Shown here in pieces: positions 9,587 to 19,724 of a stretch of DNA of 64,000 bases (its first letter is position 1; each line of letters starts with the position of its first letter). The DNA comes from Bacteroidales bacterium (GTDB lineage Bacteria; Bacteroidota; Bacteroidia; Bacteroidales; P3). The translations under genes were made by a program, and so were the position numbers. The notes under the pieces are model-generated. The model did not search any database and was not told the origin of the DNA. It saw only the letters and a program-made list of their open reading frames with translations. The stretch is taken from contig JAKSMR010000005.1 of the NCBI GenBank assembly GCA_024400495.1, positions 1-64,000 of the forward strand. The letters are read 5' to 3'.

Positions 9587-9652
9587 AGCCCACAGACCAG
9601 AGAGAAAGAATGCCACCCGCCAACACGAATAAAGAACTAAAACATACGAACC

Positions 9653-10678
9653 TTGAACGCTAACCTAGATCCTACCGGCAGCAGCCAAAGCAGCAAAGAA
9701 CGCGAAGTAGAGCGTGCCTTGCGTCCCAAAGGATTTGACGCCTTTGCGGGACAGACCCAAGTGCTCGACAACCTCCGTGTTTTTGTCAGCGCAGCCAAAG
9801 AGCGTGGCGAACCGCTCGACCACGTGCTCCTCTTCGGCCCTCCGGGCTTGGGGAAGACCACCCTTTCGCACATCATCGCCAACGAGCTCGGAGTAAGCAT
9901 GAAGATGACCTCCGGCCCCGTTCTGGACAAACCCGGCGACCTTGCCGGCCTACTTACCGGACTCGAAGCCAACGACGTGCTCTTCATCGACGAAATCCAC
10001 CGCCTCTCCCCTATCGTGGAGGAGTATCTCTATTCCGCCATGGAGGACTATAAGATCGACATCATGATCGAGTCGGGCCCAGCAGCACGCAGCGTCCAGC
10101 TCAACCTCAAGCCATTCACCCTTATCGGCGCCACTACCCGATCGGGAATGCTCACAGCCCCGTTGCGCGCCCGTTTCGGAATCAACTGCCGCCTGCAGTA
10201 CTACGATGCCGAAACGCTGACCAAAATCGTGAACCGCTCGGCCGGACTGCTGGACGTGAAGATCACGAGCGAATCGGCTCTCGAGATTGCTCGCCGCAGT
10301 CGCGGAACCCCCCGTATAGCCAACCTGCTTCTGCGCCGCGTGAGAGACTTCGCCCAGGTGAAAGGCGACGGAACAATCACGCTCGACATCGCCCGCTATG
10401 CGCTCCAGTCGCTCAACGTGGATAAGAACGGCCTCGACGAGATGGACATCCGCATTCTCGCCACCATCATCGACAAATTTAAAGGCGGTCCTGTAGGACT
10501 CTCCACCATCGCTACCGCCGTGGGCGAAGATGCAGGAACCGTAGAAGAGGTCTATGAGCCTTATCTCATCCAAGAAGGCTATCTCCAGCGCACTCCTCGC
10601 GGCAGAGAAGTCACACCTCTTGCCTACCAGCATCTCGGCAAGCTGAACCTCAAAGGCAACCAACAGGAACTCTTTTAA
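9653..10678 (+). CDS. ruvB: Holliday junction branch migration helicase RuvB
   Basis: 341 aa, the usual RuvB length. RuvB is the hexameric AAA+ motor that drives branch migration at Holliday junctions with RuvA, in recombination repair. Seen here: Walker [10 protein letters not shown] (about residue 62), Walker B with DEIH, sensor 1 GATTRSG, arginine finger region in LRARFG, and a C-terminal winged helix ending [16 protein letters not shown]. The start is TTG at 9653: an in-frame TAA at 9638-9640 rules out an earlier start, and the next Met is deep inside the ATPase domain. ruvA is not adjacent. It follows repeat island 2. Confidence 0.97.
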   Translation: MNANLDPTGSSQSSKEREVERALRPKGFDAFAGQTQVLDNLRVFVSAAKERGEPLDHVLLFGPPGLGKTTLSHIIANELGVSMKMTSGPVLDKPGDLAGLLTGLEANDVLFIDEIHRLSPIVEEYLYSAMEDYKIDIMIESGPAARSVQLNLKPFTLIGATTRSGMLTAPLRARFGINCRLQYYDAETLTKIVNRSAGLLDVKITSESALEIARRSRGTPRIANLLLRRVRDFAQVKGDGTITLDIARYALQSLNVDKNGLDEMDIRILATIIDKFKGGPVGLSTIATAVGEDAGTVEEVYEPYLIQEGYLQRTPRGREVTPLAYQHLGKLNLKGNQQELF

Positions 10679-10767
10679 CCCTCGAGAAGGGAACGACCCG
10701 AAGAGTGGCCATTCCGATTTTGAAGAACAAGAAAAACAATATCTAGAAACATTCAAACCCCACTCAT

Positions 10768-12003
10768 ATGAAGACTCTTATCAAAAATATCAAAGAACTC
10801 GTTCAAGTAGAAACCAACCCCAAGCTGCGCGTCATGGGCAAAGAGATGGCTCATATCGACACCATAAAGGACGCCTACCTCGTTGTTGAAGACGACAAAT
10901 TTGCAGCATTCGGCCCTATGAGCGAACTCAAAGAGCAACAGTTCGACAAAGTGATCGACGCCACAGGACGTATGGTCCTTCCTTCGTTCTGCGACAGCCA
11001 CACCCATCTCGTTTATGCCGGCAGCCGCGAGATTGAGTACATCGACAAGATCCGTGGTCTCTCTTATGACGAGATAGCCAAACGCGGCGGCGGAATCCTC
11101 AATTCTGCCAAGCGCGTACAGGAAGCCAGCGAAGAGCAGCTCTACGAAGATGCTATGCTCCGTCTGCAGAACATCATCAACTACGGAACCGGCGCCGTTG
11201 AAATCAAATCCGGCTACGGAATGACCACCGAAGCCGAGATGAAGATGCTTCGCGTAATCCGCCGCCTCAAAGAGAACAGCCCTCTCACCATCAAGTCCAC
11301 CCTCCTCGGCGCCCACGGCATTCCTATGGAGTATCGCGGCCGACAGGAGAAGTTCGTCGACCTCGTCATCAACGAGATGATTCCCCAGGCAGCAGCCGAG
11401 GGACTCGCCGACTATATCGACGTATTCTGCGACGAAGGATTCTTCACAGTCGAAGATACCGAGCGTATGCTCGAAGCGGGAGCAAAATATGGCATGCGTC
11501 CCAAGATCCACGCTAACGAGATGGCTCTCTCCGGAGGAATCCAATGTGCTGTGAAGTACAACGCTCTGAGCTGCGACCACCTCGAATATACCGGTCCCGA
11601 AGAGATCGAATGCCTCCTCCACAGCGAGACCATGCCCACCGTTCTTCCCGGAGCAGCCTTCTTCCTCAATATGCAGCATGCTCCCGTTCGTGATATGATG
11701 AATGCAGGCCTTGGTGTTGCTATGTCAAGCGATTACAATCCCGGTTCCTCTCCCTCGGGCAACATGCAGCTCGTGCTCTCTTTTGCCTGCGTCAACTACC
11801 GCATGCTTCCCGAAGAGGCCATCAACGCCACCACCATCAACTCCGGCTATGCCATGGGCGTGAGCAAGGAGCTGGGCAGCATCGCCGTTGGCAAGAAGGC
11901 AAACTTTTACCTCACTACCGAGATCCCGACCTACGAGTACCTGCCCTATGCTTATGGCGAGAACAAGGTCTGGAAAGCCTTCCTCAACGGTAAAGAAATG
12001 TAA
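10768..12003 (+). CDS. hutI: Imidazolonepropionase HutI
   Basis: 411 aa. Hydrolyses 4-imidazolone-5-propionate to N-formimino-L-glutamate, the third step of histidine breakdown, in the cytoplasm. It is an amidohydrolase-fold enzyme: metal-binding DSHTHLVYAG, a second metal histidine region KIHANEMA, the HLEYTG segment and SSDYNPGSSPSGN near the active site are all visible. No other hut gene (hutH, hutU, ftcD) lies next to it in this window, which is unusual because these genes are often clustered. Confidence 0.95.
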   Translation: MKTLIKNIKELVQVETNPKLRVMGKEMAHIDTIKDAYLVVEDDKFAAFGPMSELKEQQFDKVIDATGRMVLPSFCDSHTHLVYAGSREIEYIDKIRGLSYDEIAKRGGGILNSAKRVQEASEEQLYEDAMLRLQNIINYGTGAVEIKSGYGMTTEAEMKMLRVIRRLKENSPLTIKSTLLGAHGIPMEYRGRQEKFVDLVINEMIPQAAAEGLADYIDVFCDEGFFTVEDTERMLEAGAKYGMRPKIHANEMALSGGIQCAVKYNALSCDHLEYTGPEEIECLLHSETMPTVLPGAAFFLNMQHAPVRDMMNAGLGVAMSSDYNPGSSPSGNMQLVLSFACVNYRMLPEEAINATTINSGYAMGVSKELGSIAVGKKANFYLTTEIPTYEYLPYAYGENKVWKAFLNGKEM

Positions 12004-12101
12004 TTAAGCGAAAAGTCCATAAAGTCCGAAGCGCAAGAGTCTCCCCCTCCGGAAACGACAGAAAGAACTCCCCGAACTTCTGACTTTCAACTTTCAACTT
12101 T

Positions 12102-12755
12102 ATGATCGAAGTAAAGAACCTCAACAAATCCTATGGCAGCCTCCAGGTGCTGCGCGATGTGAACCTTACCGTGAACAAAGGCGAGGTTGTTTCTATCGTC
12201 GGCGCCTCTGGAGCCGGGAAAACCACACTATTGCAGATTATCGGGACACTCGACCGTCCGGATAGCGGCCAACTCCTCATCGCCGGACAGGATGTAACGA
12301 AACTGAACGACAAACAGCTCTCGCTCTTCCGCAACGAGAACATCGGCTTTGTGTTTCAGTTCCACAACCTGCTACCCGAATTTACCGCGTTGGAGAACGT
12401 CTGTCTTCCGGCTTTGATCCATGGCGAGAGCATGAAAGAGGCGGAGAAACGCGCTTACGAGCTGCTCCAGTTCCTCAAGGTCGACCATCGCGCAAGCCAT
12501 AAGCCTTCCGAGCTTTCGGGAGGAGAGCAGCAACGCGTGGCTGTAGCACGTGCGCTCATCAACAATCCGGCTGTGGTGCTGGCCGACGAACCATCGGGCA
12601 ATCTCGACTCTCATCACGCAGAAGAGCTCCATCGGCTCTTCTTCCAACTGCGCGACGAATACAAGCAAACATTCATCATCGTTACCCATAACCAAGAGTT
12701 AGCCACTATGGCCGACCGCACAATCACTATCAAAGATGGAAAAAACTTCGAATAG
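12102..12755 (+). CDS. ABC transporter ATP-binding protein, LolD-like
   Basis: 217 aa, a stand-alone ATPase subunit. Walker [11 protein letters not shown]-loop [10 protein letters not shown], signature [15 protein letters not shown], Walker [13 protein letters not shown] and H-loop THN are intact. The sequence type ([21 protein letters not shown]) is that of LolD/MacB-type subunits, which drive lipoprotein release from the inner membrane or related mechanotransmission. No LolC/E-type permease is adjacent, so the partner must be encoded elsewhere. Its last 20 nt overlap the start of the next gene, implying translational coupling. Confidence 0.88.
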   Translation: MIEVKNLNKSYGSLQVLRDVNLTVNKGEVVSIVGASGAGKTTLLQIIGTLDRPDSGQLLIAGQDVTKLNDKQLSLFRNENIGFVFQFHNLLPEFTALENVCLPALIHGESMKEAEKRAYELLQFLKVDHRASHKPSELSGGEQQRVAVARALINNPAVVLADEPSGNLDSHHAEELHRLFFQLRDEYKQTFIIVTHNQELATMADRTITIKDGKNFE

Positions 12756-13635
12756 CAAATACGCTCATCGTTCCGACGACCGAAAACCTTTCTACAACGA
12801 CAGAAAGCCTTTCTACAACGACAGAAAGAGCCGCGACTTCAAGCCTTTCAACAAACCCAACCGTTCGGAGAGCAAGCCTGAGCCCAAGAACAAGCAGCAG
12901 CTGGTCTGCGGAATCCGACCTGTGATCGAGGCCATCGACTCTGGCGCTCAGATCGACCGTCTTCTCATCCAATCCGGGCTCGCCAGCCCTCTGTTGAGCG
13001 AACTCAAAGCCACTCTCCACGAGGCAAACATTCCTTTCCAGTATGTCCCCGTCGAGAAACTCGACCGCCTCACCCACGGCAACCATCAAGGCGTTGTAGC
13101 CACTATCGCTCCTATCCAGTTCCACAGCTTCCTCGAATATCTGCCTGTGCTGCAGCTACGCAACGACAACCCCTTCGTTATTCTGCTCGACCACATCACA
13201 GACGTGCGCAATATGGGAGCCATTGTTCGTACAGCAGAATGTGCTGGTGTTCAAGCCGTTGTTATCCCCGATCACGGAAGTGCCCAGATTAGCGAAGACG
13301 CAATCAAGACCTCCTCTGGAGCTCTTCTCCGAGTGCCGATCTGCCGCGAACCCAACCTCAAGACCGTCATCAACTTCGCCAAACAGAGCGGGATGCAGGT
13401 CGTTGCCGCAACCGAAAAGGCTTCTCAGAGCTACCTCACCATCGACTACACCAAGCCTACGCTTCTCATCATGGGCTCCGAGGATACGGGAATCAGCAAC
13501 GAGCTTCTCAAGCTGGCCGACTATCGTGCAGCCCTCCCTATACGTGGTGAAGTTCAGTCGCTTAACGTATCCGTTGCCGCCGCGATCTTCATGTACGAAG
13601 CCCTCCGCCAACGCGAAGGTTCTGCAGAAGAATAG
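12736..13635 (+). CDS. rlmB: TrmH/RlmB-family 23S rRNA 2'-O-ribose methyltransferase
   Basis: 299 aa. SPOUT-class methyltransferase; RlmB methylates a guanosine of 23S rRNA using SAM. After a basic, disordered N-terminus, residues about 50-130 form the substrate-binding domain ([11 protein letters not shown]). The rest is the knotted catalytic domain with motifs [36 protein letters not shown] and [15 protein letters not shown]. The N-terminus contains a tandem repeat of FYNDRKP encoded by a near-exact DNA repeat at about 12786-12829. The start codon overlaps the previous gene by 20 nt. TrmH-family members differ in target, so the exact rRNA position is not certain. Confidence 0.9.
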   Translation: MEKTSNSKYAHRSDDRKPFYNDRKPFYNDRKSRDFKPFNKPNRSESKPEPKNKQQLVCGIRPVIEAIDSGAQIDRLLIQSGLASPLLSELKATLHEANIPFQYVPVEKLDRLTHGNHQGVVATIAPIQFHSFLEYLPVLQLRNDNPFVILLDHITDVRNMGAIVRTAECAGVQAVVIPDHGSAQISEDAIKTSSGALLRVPICREPNLKTVINFAKQSGMQVVAATEKASQSYLTIDYTKPTLLIMGSEDTGISNELLKLADYRAALPIRGEVQSLNVSVAAAIFMYEALRQREGSAEE

Positions 13636-13668
13636 GCTGCGGTTTTGAAAACGCCAAGCTTCAGCCTT

Positions 13669-13701
13669 GACGCAATCTCGTCCTTGAGGTTGCGTCTTTT
13701 T
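13669..13701 (+). terminator. Intrinsic terminator after rlmB
   Basis: Perfect 7-bp stem GACGCAA (13669-13675) with TTGCGTC (13690-13696) followed by five T. Confidence 0.85.
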
Positions 13702-13810
13702 GTTGCAAAAGAACTACTCTCTACTATATATATAACGCCAAAAACAGAAAGAATATTCGCCATATTGAGAAAAAAAACAGAAATAATAGCAGCAATCCAA
13801 AATAAAGTTG

Positions 13811-13853
13811 TATTTTTGCAACAGTTGTTGCACAACACGTGTTACACAACAAC
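13811..13853 (+). promoter_or_regulatory. Promoter and palindromic operator of the TetR-like gene
   Basis: The -7 element TATTTTTG at 13811-13818 is followed at once by an interrupted 30-bp palindrome, 13824-13853. Its arms GTTGTTG and CAACAAC flank a perfect core AACACGTGTT (13834-13843), with four mismatched positions between arm and core on each side. Transcription would begin inside the palindrome, so a bound dimer would block it. The regulator starts 20 nt downstream, so this is probably autoregulation. Confidence 0.7.
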
Positions 13854-13873
13854 AATATAAAAGCCAAACACTT

Positions 13874-14500
13874 ATGCCACGAAGACCCATATTCACCAAA
13901 GAGGAATTTGTACAAAAATCGTTCGAATTTGTACAAAAGAATGGGATTGAAGCCCTTTCGGCACGAGACCTTGGCGCTTATATGGGGACATCATCCCGCC
14001 CCATCTTTTCCTTCTTCAACAGCATGGACGAGCTGAAAGAAGCAATCAACCAGAAAGCCCGCGAGTACTTCTGCGACTACGTGAAAGATTCTGTTGAATA
14101 TTTTCCCGCCTTCAAAGAGTTCGGCCGCAGGATTATAACCTTTGCCCGAGAGGAACACAACCTGTTTATGCTGCTCTTCCTGTCGGAAAATCCTTACAAG
14201 CCCAAGGAGATTCCAACCCTTCAGAGCATTCTGGAATCGATGGAGAAAGAATATGAAATCACCAAGGAAGAATGCCAGACCCTTTTCGAGCAGAACTGGA
14301 TTTTTATTTGTGGTCTGATAACAATCTGTCATAGAAGTTCTTTCCCGCTAAGCGAGGAAGAAATCAACCAGCGAATGACGAGACAGTTTATGGCAAATCT
14401 CCTCCTGATAAAATCCAATCACGAGCTGAACGCAATAACGCCTCATCTCCGTCAACCCGAAGAACAAACCTCGTTGCCCTTCGGCAAGAAAGACAAATAG
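13874..14500 (+). CDS. TetR-family transcriptional regulator
   Basis: 208 aa from the ATG at 13874. An upstream in-frame ATG at 13808 would put the operator and -7 box inside the gene, so the later start is preferred. The N-terminal helix-turn-helix reads ALSARDLGAYMGTSSRPIFS with the usual TetR spacing (residues about 24-45), followed by the F-x-S-x-x-L connecting helix. The C-terminal ligand domain (residues 60-200) is all helical with no recognisable ligand. It is a single-gene unit: the next gene, tonB, is 570 nt away, so its targets other than itself are unknown. Base composition is more AT-rich than the neighbours. Confidence 0.85.
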   Translation: MPRRPIFTKEEFVQKSFEFVQKNGIEALSARDLGAYMGTSSRPIFSFFNSMDELKEAINQKAREYFCDYVKDSVEYFPAFKEFGRRIITFAREEHNLFMLLFLSENPYKPKEIPTLQSILESMEKEYEITKEECQTLFEQNWIFICGLITICHRSSFPLSEEEINQRMTRQFMANLLLIKSNHELNAITPHLRQPEEQTSLPFGKKDK

Positions 14501-15069
14501 GACAAACATGTTACTTGACTGACTACCAACAAGCAGCAAGCCAACCTAACAGAAACGTCCCTTTTCGACAAAACAAACCAACAACACAAACATTACACAC
14601 CATGCAAGACGACCATACAACGACAAAAAGACTATGACAAATACTGTTCAGGGGTTAGTATTCATAGGAAACGTCGTTGTGTGGAACCGTTCTTGCGTAA
14701 GCCGAAATTCGGACTAGCATCTATCTAGCATCTACCTAACGCCTATCTAGCACCTATCTAGCGTCTCAAATTCGCGACCCTAGTGCGACAGTAATGCGAC
14801 CCTAGTGCGGCCTTGATGCGACCCTAGAGACTCTCCTCCGCACAAAAAAAACAGATTTCCGCCAGCCCATTTCGCCCAAAAGCAGCAATCCACCCCTTCC
14901 AAAAAATATCAACAGCCTATATACATATATACTAATAAGTTAGCACGACGGCCGAATATTTTTTCACATTTTGTTGTTGATTATTCAAAAAATCTTCGTA
15001 ATTTAGCACCTTGAAAAGAGTGTGTTTTCGCACCTTCAATATTGAAATAAATAATTAAAAATAAATAAC
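14501..15069. other. 569-bp intergenic region
   Basis: No plausible gene. It holds the 11-bp array at 14703-14823 and an AT-rich stretch before tonB, with a weak -7-like element TAATTTAG near 15000. Confidence 0.7.
14703..14823. repeat. 11-bp-period repeat island 3
   Basis: Eleven contiguous units in one phase: CTAGCATCTAT (14714), CTAGCATCTAC, CTAACGCCTAT, CTAGCACCTAT, CTAGCGTCTCA (14758), AATTCGCGACC, CTAGTGCGACA (14780), GTAATGCGACC, CTAGTGCGGCC (14802), TTGATGCGACC (14813). The first unit at 14703 is weaker. The unit type changes half-way from CTAGCATCTAT to CTAGTGCGACC without loss of phase, which simple slippage copying of one unit would not give. Confidence 0.9.
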
Positions 15070-15759
15070 ATGGAAGCAAAAAAGACTCCCAAGGCCGACC
15101 TTGAAAATAGAAAAGGTTTGTTCCTTGAAATAGGTTTAGTGGTCATTTTGGCCGTAACCCTGTTCGCTTTCAACCTCAAGTCCTATGACCATAAGGCTAT
15201 CGAGGTTACCCAACGCGCCGTTCTGGACGAGGTCGACGAAACCATCATCCCGACCGCCGAGGAAGAGACTCCTCCCGAGCCTCCCGAGCCCGAAGCACCT
15301 GAGGTTGTTACCGAAGTAAACGTTATCGACAACGATGCCGAATCCGAACACGAGCTTGGTATTCTGGATATGAGCGCCGACAAGGCCGAAAACCAGGAGA
15401 TCGCTCACGTTGAGGTAGACGAGGAAGAGGAAGTTATTGAGGAAGAGATCTTTGTATTCGTAGAAGAGCAGCCCGGTTTCCCCGGTGGCGACGCTGAGAT
15501 GTACAAATATCTCGCCGAAAACATCAAATACCCCGACCTCGCCCGCAACGGCAACATCGAAGGCAAGGTATTCGTACGTTTCGTCGTTGAGAAAGACGGT
15601 TCTGTATCTAATGTACGCGTAATGCGCGACATTGGTGGTGGTTGCGGCCCCGAGGCAGTACGCGTTGTCAAAGCCATGCCCAAGTGGAAACCTGGCAAAC
15701 AGCGTGGTAAAGCTGTACGTACCGAGTTCAACCTCCCCGTCCAGTTCTCCCTCCACTAA
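15070..15759 (+). CDS. tonB: TonB-family energy transducer
   Basis: 229 aa. Residues 1-16 are cytoplasmic, about 17-35 form the single membrane helix (LFLEIGLVVILAVTLFAF), and about 60-130 are a Pro/Glu-rich periplasmic spacer (TPPEPPEPEAPEV). Residues 135-229 are a TonB C-terminal domain (EQPGFPGGDAEMYKYL, IEGKVFVRFVVEKDGSV, MPKWKPGKQRGKAV, VQFSLH). TonB passes proton-motive energy from ExbB/ExbD to outer-membrane receptors. exbB and exbD are not beside it. This acidic-spacer form is common in Bacteroidota, which have many TonB paralogues, so the receptor served is unknown. Confidence 0.93.
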   Translation: MEAKKTPKADLENRKGLFLEIGLVVILAVTLFAFNLKSYDHKAIEVTQRAVLDEVDETIIPTAEEETPPEPPEPEAPEVVTEVNVIDNDAESEHELGILDMSADKAENQEIAHVEVDEEEEVIEEEIFVFVEEQPGFPGGDAEMYKYLAENIKYPDLARNGNIEGKVFVRFVVEKDGSVSNVRVMRDIGGGCGPEAVRVVKAMPKWKPGKQRGKAVRTEFNLPVQFSLH

Positions 15760-15834
15760 GAAACAGCTTCTCCCACAAGAGAAACAGCATAATAGAAAGC
15801 CACCTCGTATGAGGCGGCTTACTGCGCGTATTTT

Positions 15835-15860
15835 GTCGGTCTATATAGTCGGTCTATATA
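15835..15860. repeat. 13-bp direct duplication touching the ABC-F start
   Basis: GTCGGTCTATATA occurs twice head to tail (15835-15847 and 15848-15860), ending two bases before the ATG at 15862. It changes the leader length of the ABC-F gene; a role in expression is only a possibility. Confidence 0.8.
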
Positions 15861-15861
15861 T

Positions 15862-17805
15862 ATGATTTCTATTAATAATTTATCAGTACAATTCACAGGA
15901 CAGAACCTCTTCGACAACGTCACCTTCAACATCGGCGACCGCGACCGCATCGGTCTCGTCGGAAAAAACGGAGCCGGTAAATCCACCCTGCTGAAGATCC
16001 TCTGCCGATGGCAAGAGCCCGAGACAGGCACCATCGTCGTTGCTGCCGACCAAACGGTAGGCTATCTCCCCCAGGAGATGATACCCAAAAGCAACCGGAC
16101 CATCATCGACGAGACCCTTACCGCCTTCGAAGCCATCGACCAGCTGGAGAAACTGCAAGAGAAACTCTCGCTTGAAATCGCCGAGCGAACCGACTACGAG
16201 AGCGCCGAATACGAACGGCTCCTCAACCGCCACCACGAGGTCTCCGAACAGATAGCCATGATGGGCGGCAACAGCCGACAGGAGCAGGCCGAGAAGATCC
16301 TGCTCGGCCTAGGATTCAAGCACAGCGACTTCCAGCGCCCCATTACCGAGTTTAGCGGAGGATGGCAGATGCGCGTCGAACTGGCGAAGCTCCTGTTGAA
16401 ACGCCCCGACTTCCTCCTCCTCGACGAGCCCACCAACCACCTCGACATCGAGAGCATCCAATGGCTGGAGAACTTCCTGCAGAGCTATCCCGGAGCCGTA
16501 GTACTGGTCTCCCACGACCGTACCTTCCTCGACAACATCACCAACCGGACCATCGAGATCACCGCCGGACGCATCTACGACTACAAAGCCTCCTATTCCG
16601 ACTATGTGGTGCTGATGCAAGAACGACGCGCCAGCCAGATGGCGTCGCTCACCAACCAGCAACGCGAGGTAGCGCAGATCGAAGCTTTCATCGAGCGCTT
16701 CCGCTACAAAGCCACCAAATCCAAGCAGGTGCAGAGCCGCATCAAGATGCTCGAGAAGATGGAGACGATACAGATTGACGAGGTGTCGACCGAAGGCATC
16801 CATTTCCAGTTTCCTCCTGCCCCCCATAGCGGAAAGATAGTGGTGGAGGCCGAGAAACTAGGCAAAGCCTACGGCAGCAAACAAGTCTTCGACAACGTAG
16901 ACCTCACCATACTCAAAGGCAGCAAAGTGGCCTTCGTCGGACGCAACGGCGAGGGAAAGTCCACCCTGGCCAAGATCGTCGTTGGCGACATCACCGACCA
17001 AACCGGACTCTTCAAGCTCGGCCATCAGGTCCAGATCGGCTACTATGCGCAGAACCAGGCCGCTATGCTCGATGGAGAGAAGACCGTCTTCCAGACCATC
17101 GACGACATAGCCGTAGGCGACATTCGCCCCAAGATCCGCAACATCCTGGGCAGCTTCCTCTTCGATAGCGACGACATCGAGAAGAAAGTCAAAGTCCTCT
17201 CAGGTGGAGAGAAAGCCCGACTGGCATTGGCCAAACTGCTTCTCACGCCCAGCAATCTCCTTGTTCTCGACGAGCCCACAAACCACCTCGATATGCACTC
17301 GAAGGACATTCTCAAAAACGCCCTTCTTCAATATGACGGAACCCTCATCCTCGTGTCGCACGACCGAGACTTCCTTCAAGGACTTACCGACACACTCTAC
17401 GAATTCCGCGACGGCGAAGTGCACGAGTTCAAAGGCGACATCTTCGAATTCCTCGAAGCCCGCAAGCTCGAGAGCCTCAAGGCATTGGAGGTCGCCAAGA
17501 AAGCACAATCCAGATCCTCCGCCACACAGCCCATCTCGCAAAACAAACTCAACTATCAGCAGTCAAAAGAACGAGAAAGAGAGCTCCGCAAACTCCGCAA
17601 CATCGTTGAAAAGATAGAGAAAGAGATCGAGGAACTCGAGGCCCAAGTGGAGGCAAAAGACGCCCTGTTGGCAGCAGGAGGCAACGAAGCCAGCGACGCC
17701 AACTTCTACAAAGAATACCAATCCTTAAAGGACGCCCTCGAAGCCAAGATGAACGAATGGGAAGAGGCAACCATAAACCTCGACGAGTTCTCAAACAACA
17801 ACTAA
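15862..17805 (+). CDS. ABC-F family ribosome-associated ATPase
   Basis: 647 aa with two ABC domains and no membrane segment. Domain 1: Walker A GKNGAGKST, signature FSGGWQMRVELAKLL, Walker B LLLDEPTNHLD. The linker (about residues 250-310) is helical and basic, the P-site tRNA interaction motif region. Domain 2: GRNGEGKST, LSGGEKARLALAKLL, LVLDEPTNHLD. Residues about 555-640 are a C-terminal coiled coil as in Uup. ABC-F proteins act on the ribosome, relieving stalled translation or, in some, giving resistance to ribosome-binding antibiotics. The housekeeping Uup/YdiF-like group is most likely here. The downstream lipoprotein gene starts 8 nt after the stop. Confidence 0.92.
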   Translation: MISINNLSVQFTGQNLFDNVTFNIGDRDRIGLVGKNGAGKSTLLKILCRWQEPETGTIVVAADQTVGYLPQEMIPKSNRTIIDETLTAFEAIDQLEKLQEKLSLEIAERTDYESAEYERLLNRHHEVSEQIAMMGGNSRQEQAEKILLGLGFKHSDFQRPITEFSGGWQMRVELAKLLLKRPDFLLLDEPTNHLDIESIQWLENFLQSYPGAVVLVSHDRTFLDNITNRTIEITAGRIYDYKASYSDYVVLMQERRASQMASLTNQQREVAQIEAFIERFRYKATKSKQVQSRIKMLEKMETIQIDEVSTEGIHFQFPPAPHSGKIVVEAEKLGKAYGSKQVFDNVDLTILKGSKVAFVGRNGEGKSTLAKIVVGDITDQTGLFKLGHQVQIGYYAQNQAAMLDGEKTVFQTIDDIAVGDIRPKIRNILGSFLFDSDDIEKKVKVLSGGEKARLALAKLLLTPSNLLVLDEPTNHLDMHSKDILKNALLQYDGTLILVSHDRDFLQGLTDTLYEFRDGEVHEFKGDIFEFLEARKLESLKALEVAKKAQSRSSATQPISQNKLNYQQSKERERELRKLRNIVEKIEKEIEELEAQVEAKDALLAAGGNEASDANFYKEYQSLKDALEAKMNEWEEATINLDEFSNNN

Positions 17806-17813
17806 CCATCGTC

Positions 17814-18161
17814 ATGAAACAGCTGAAAAACATAGCATTTACCCTCCTCGCGATTACCGCCTTGATCTCTTGCAAAAGCGATCGGCTGCCCGAGGGAATC
17901 CTCAACGAAGAGCAGATGGTGGATTTCCTCACCGACGCCCACCTTCTTGAGAGCTACTACTCCATCACAACCAACTTCCACTACGAGGAACGCGCCGCCG
18001 AAATTGCAGCCTCCTACGACGAGCTGTTTGAGAAACACCATACTACCCGCGCCATCGTGGACAGCAGCCGCAGCTACTACCTTCACCACCCCGACCTGTA
18101 CAACGACATCTATGAGCAGGTGCTTGAAAATATCGTAGAAAACGCAAAAGACCTCAAATAA
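17814..18161 (+). CDS. DUF4296 lipoprotein
   Basis: 115 aa starting at MKQLKN (17814). Earlier in-frame Met codons lie inside the ABC-F gene and give no signal peptide. A lipobox-type signal peptide ends in LISC (Cys at about residue 18). The body is helical and acidic with the DUF4296 signature: PEGILNEEQMVDFLTDAHLLES near the N-terminus and a YxxHPxLYxxIYxxVL segment near the C-terminus. Function of the family is unknown. It lies between the ABC-F gene and yifB, 9 nt before the latter, so probably one transcription unit. Confidence 0.85.
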   Translation: MKQLKNIAFTLLAITALISCKSDRLPEGILNEEQMVDFLTDAHLLESYYSITTNFHYEERAAEIAASYDELFEKHHTTRAIVDSSRSYYLHHPDLYNDIYEQVLENIVENAKDLK

Positions 18162-18170
18162 CCCAAGCCC

Positions 18171-19709
<1,539 letters not shown>

Positions 19710-19724
19710 TAATTGTCGAACGCC

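Noticed and set aside
13808..13873. Earlier start for the TetR-like gene
   Set aside because: It would place the -7 box and operator inside the coding sequence and add residues that do not fit the family.
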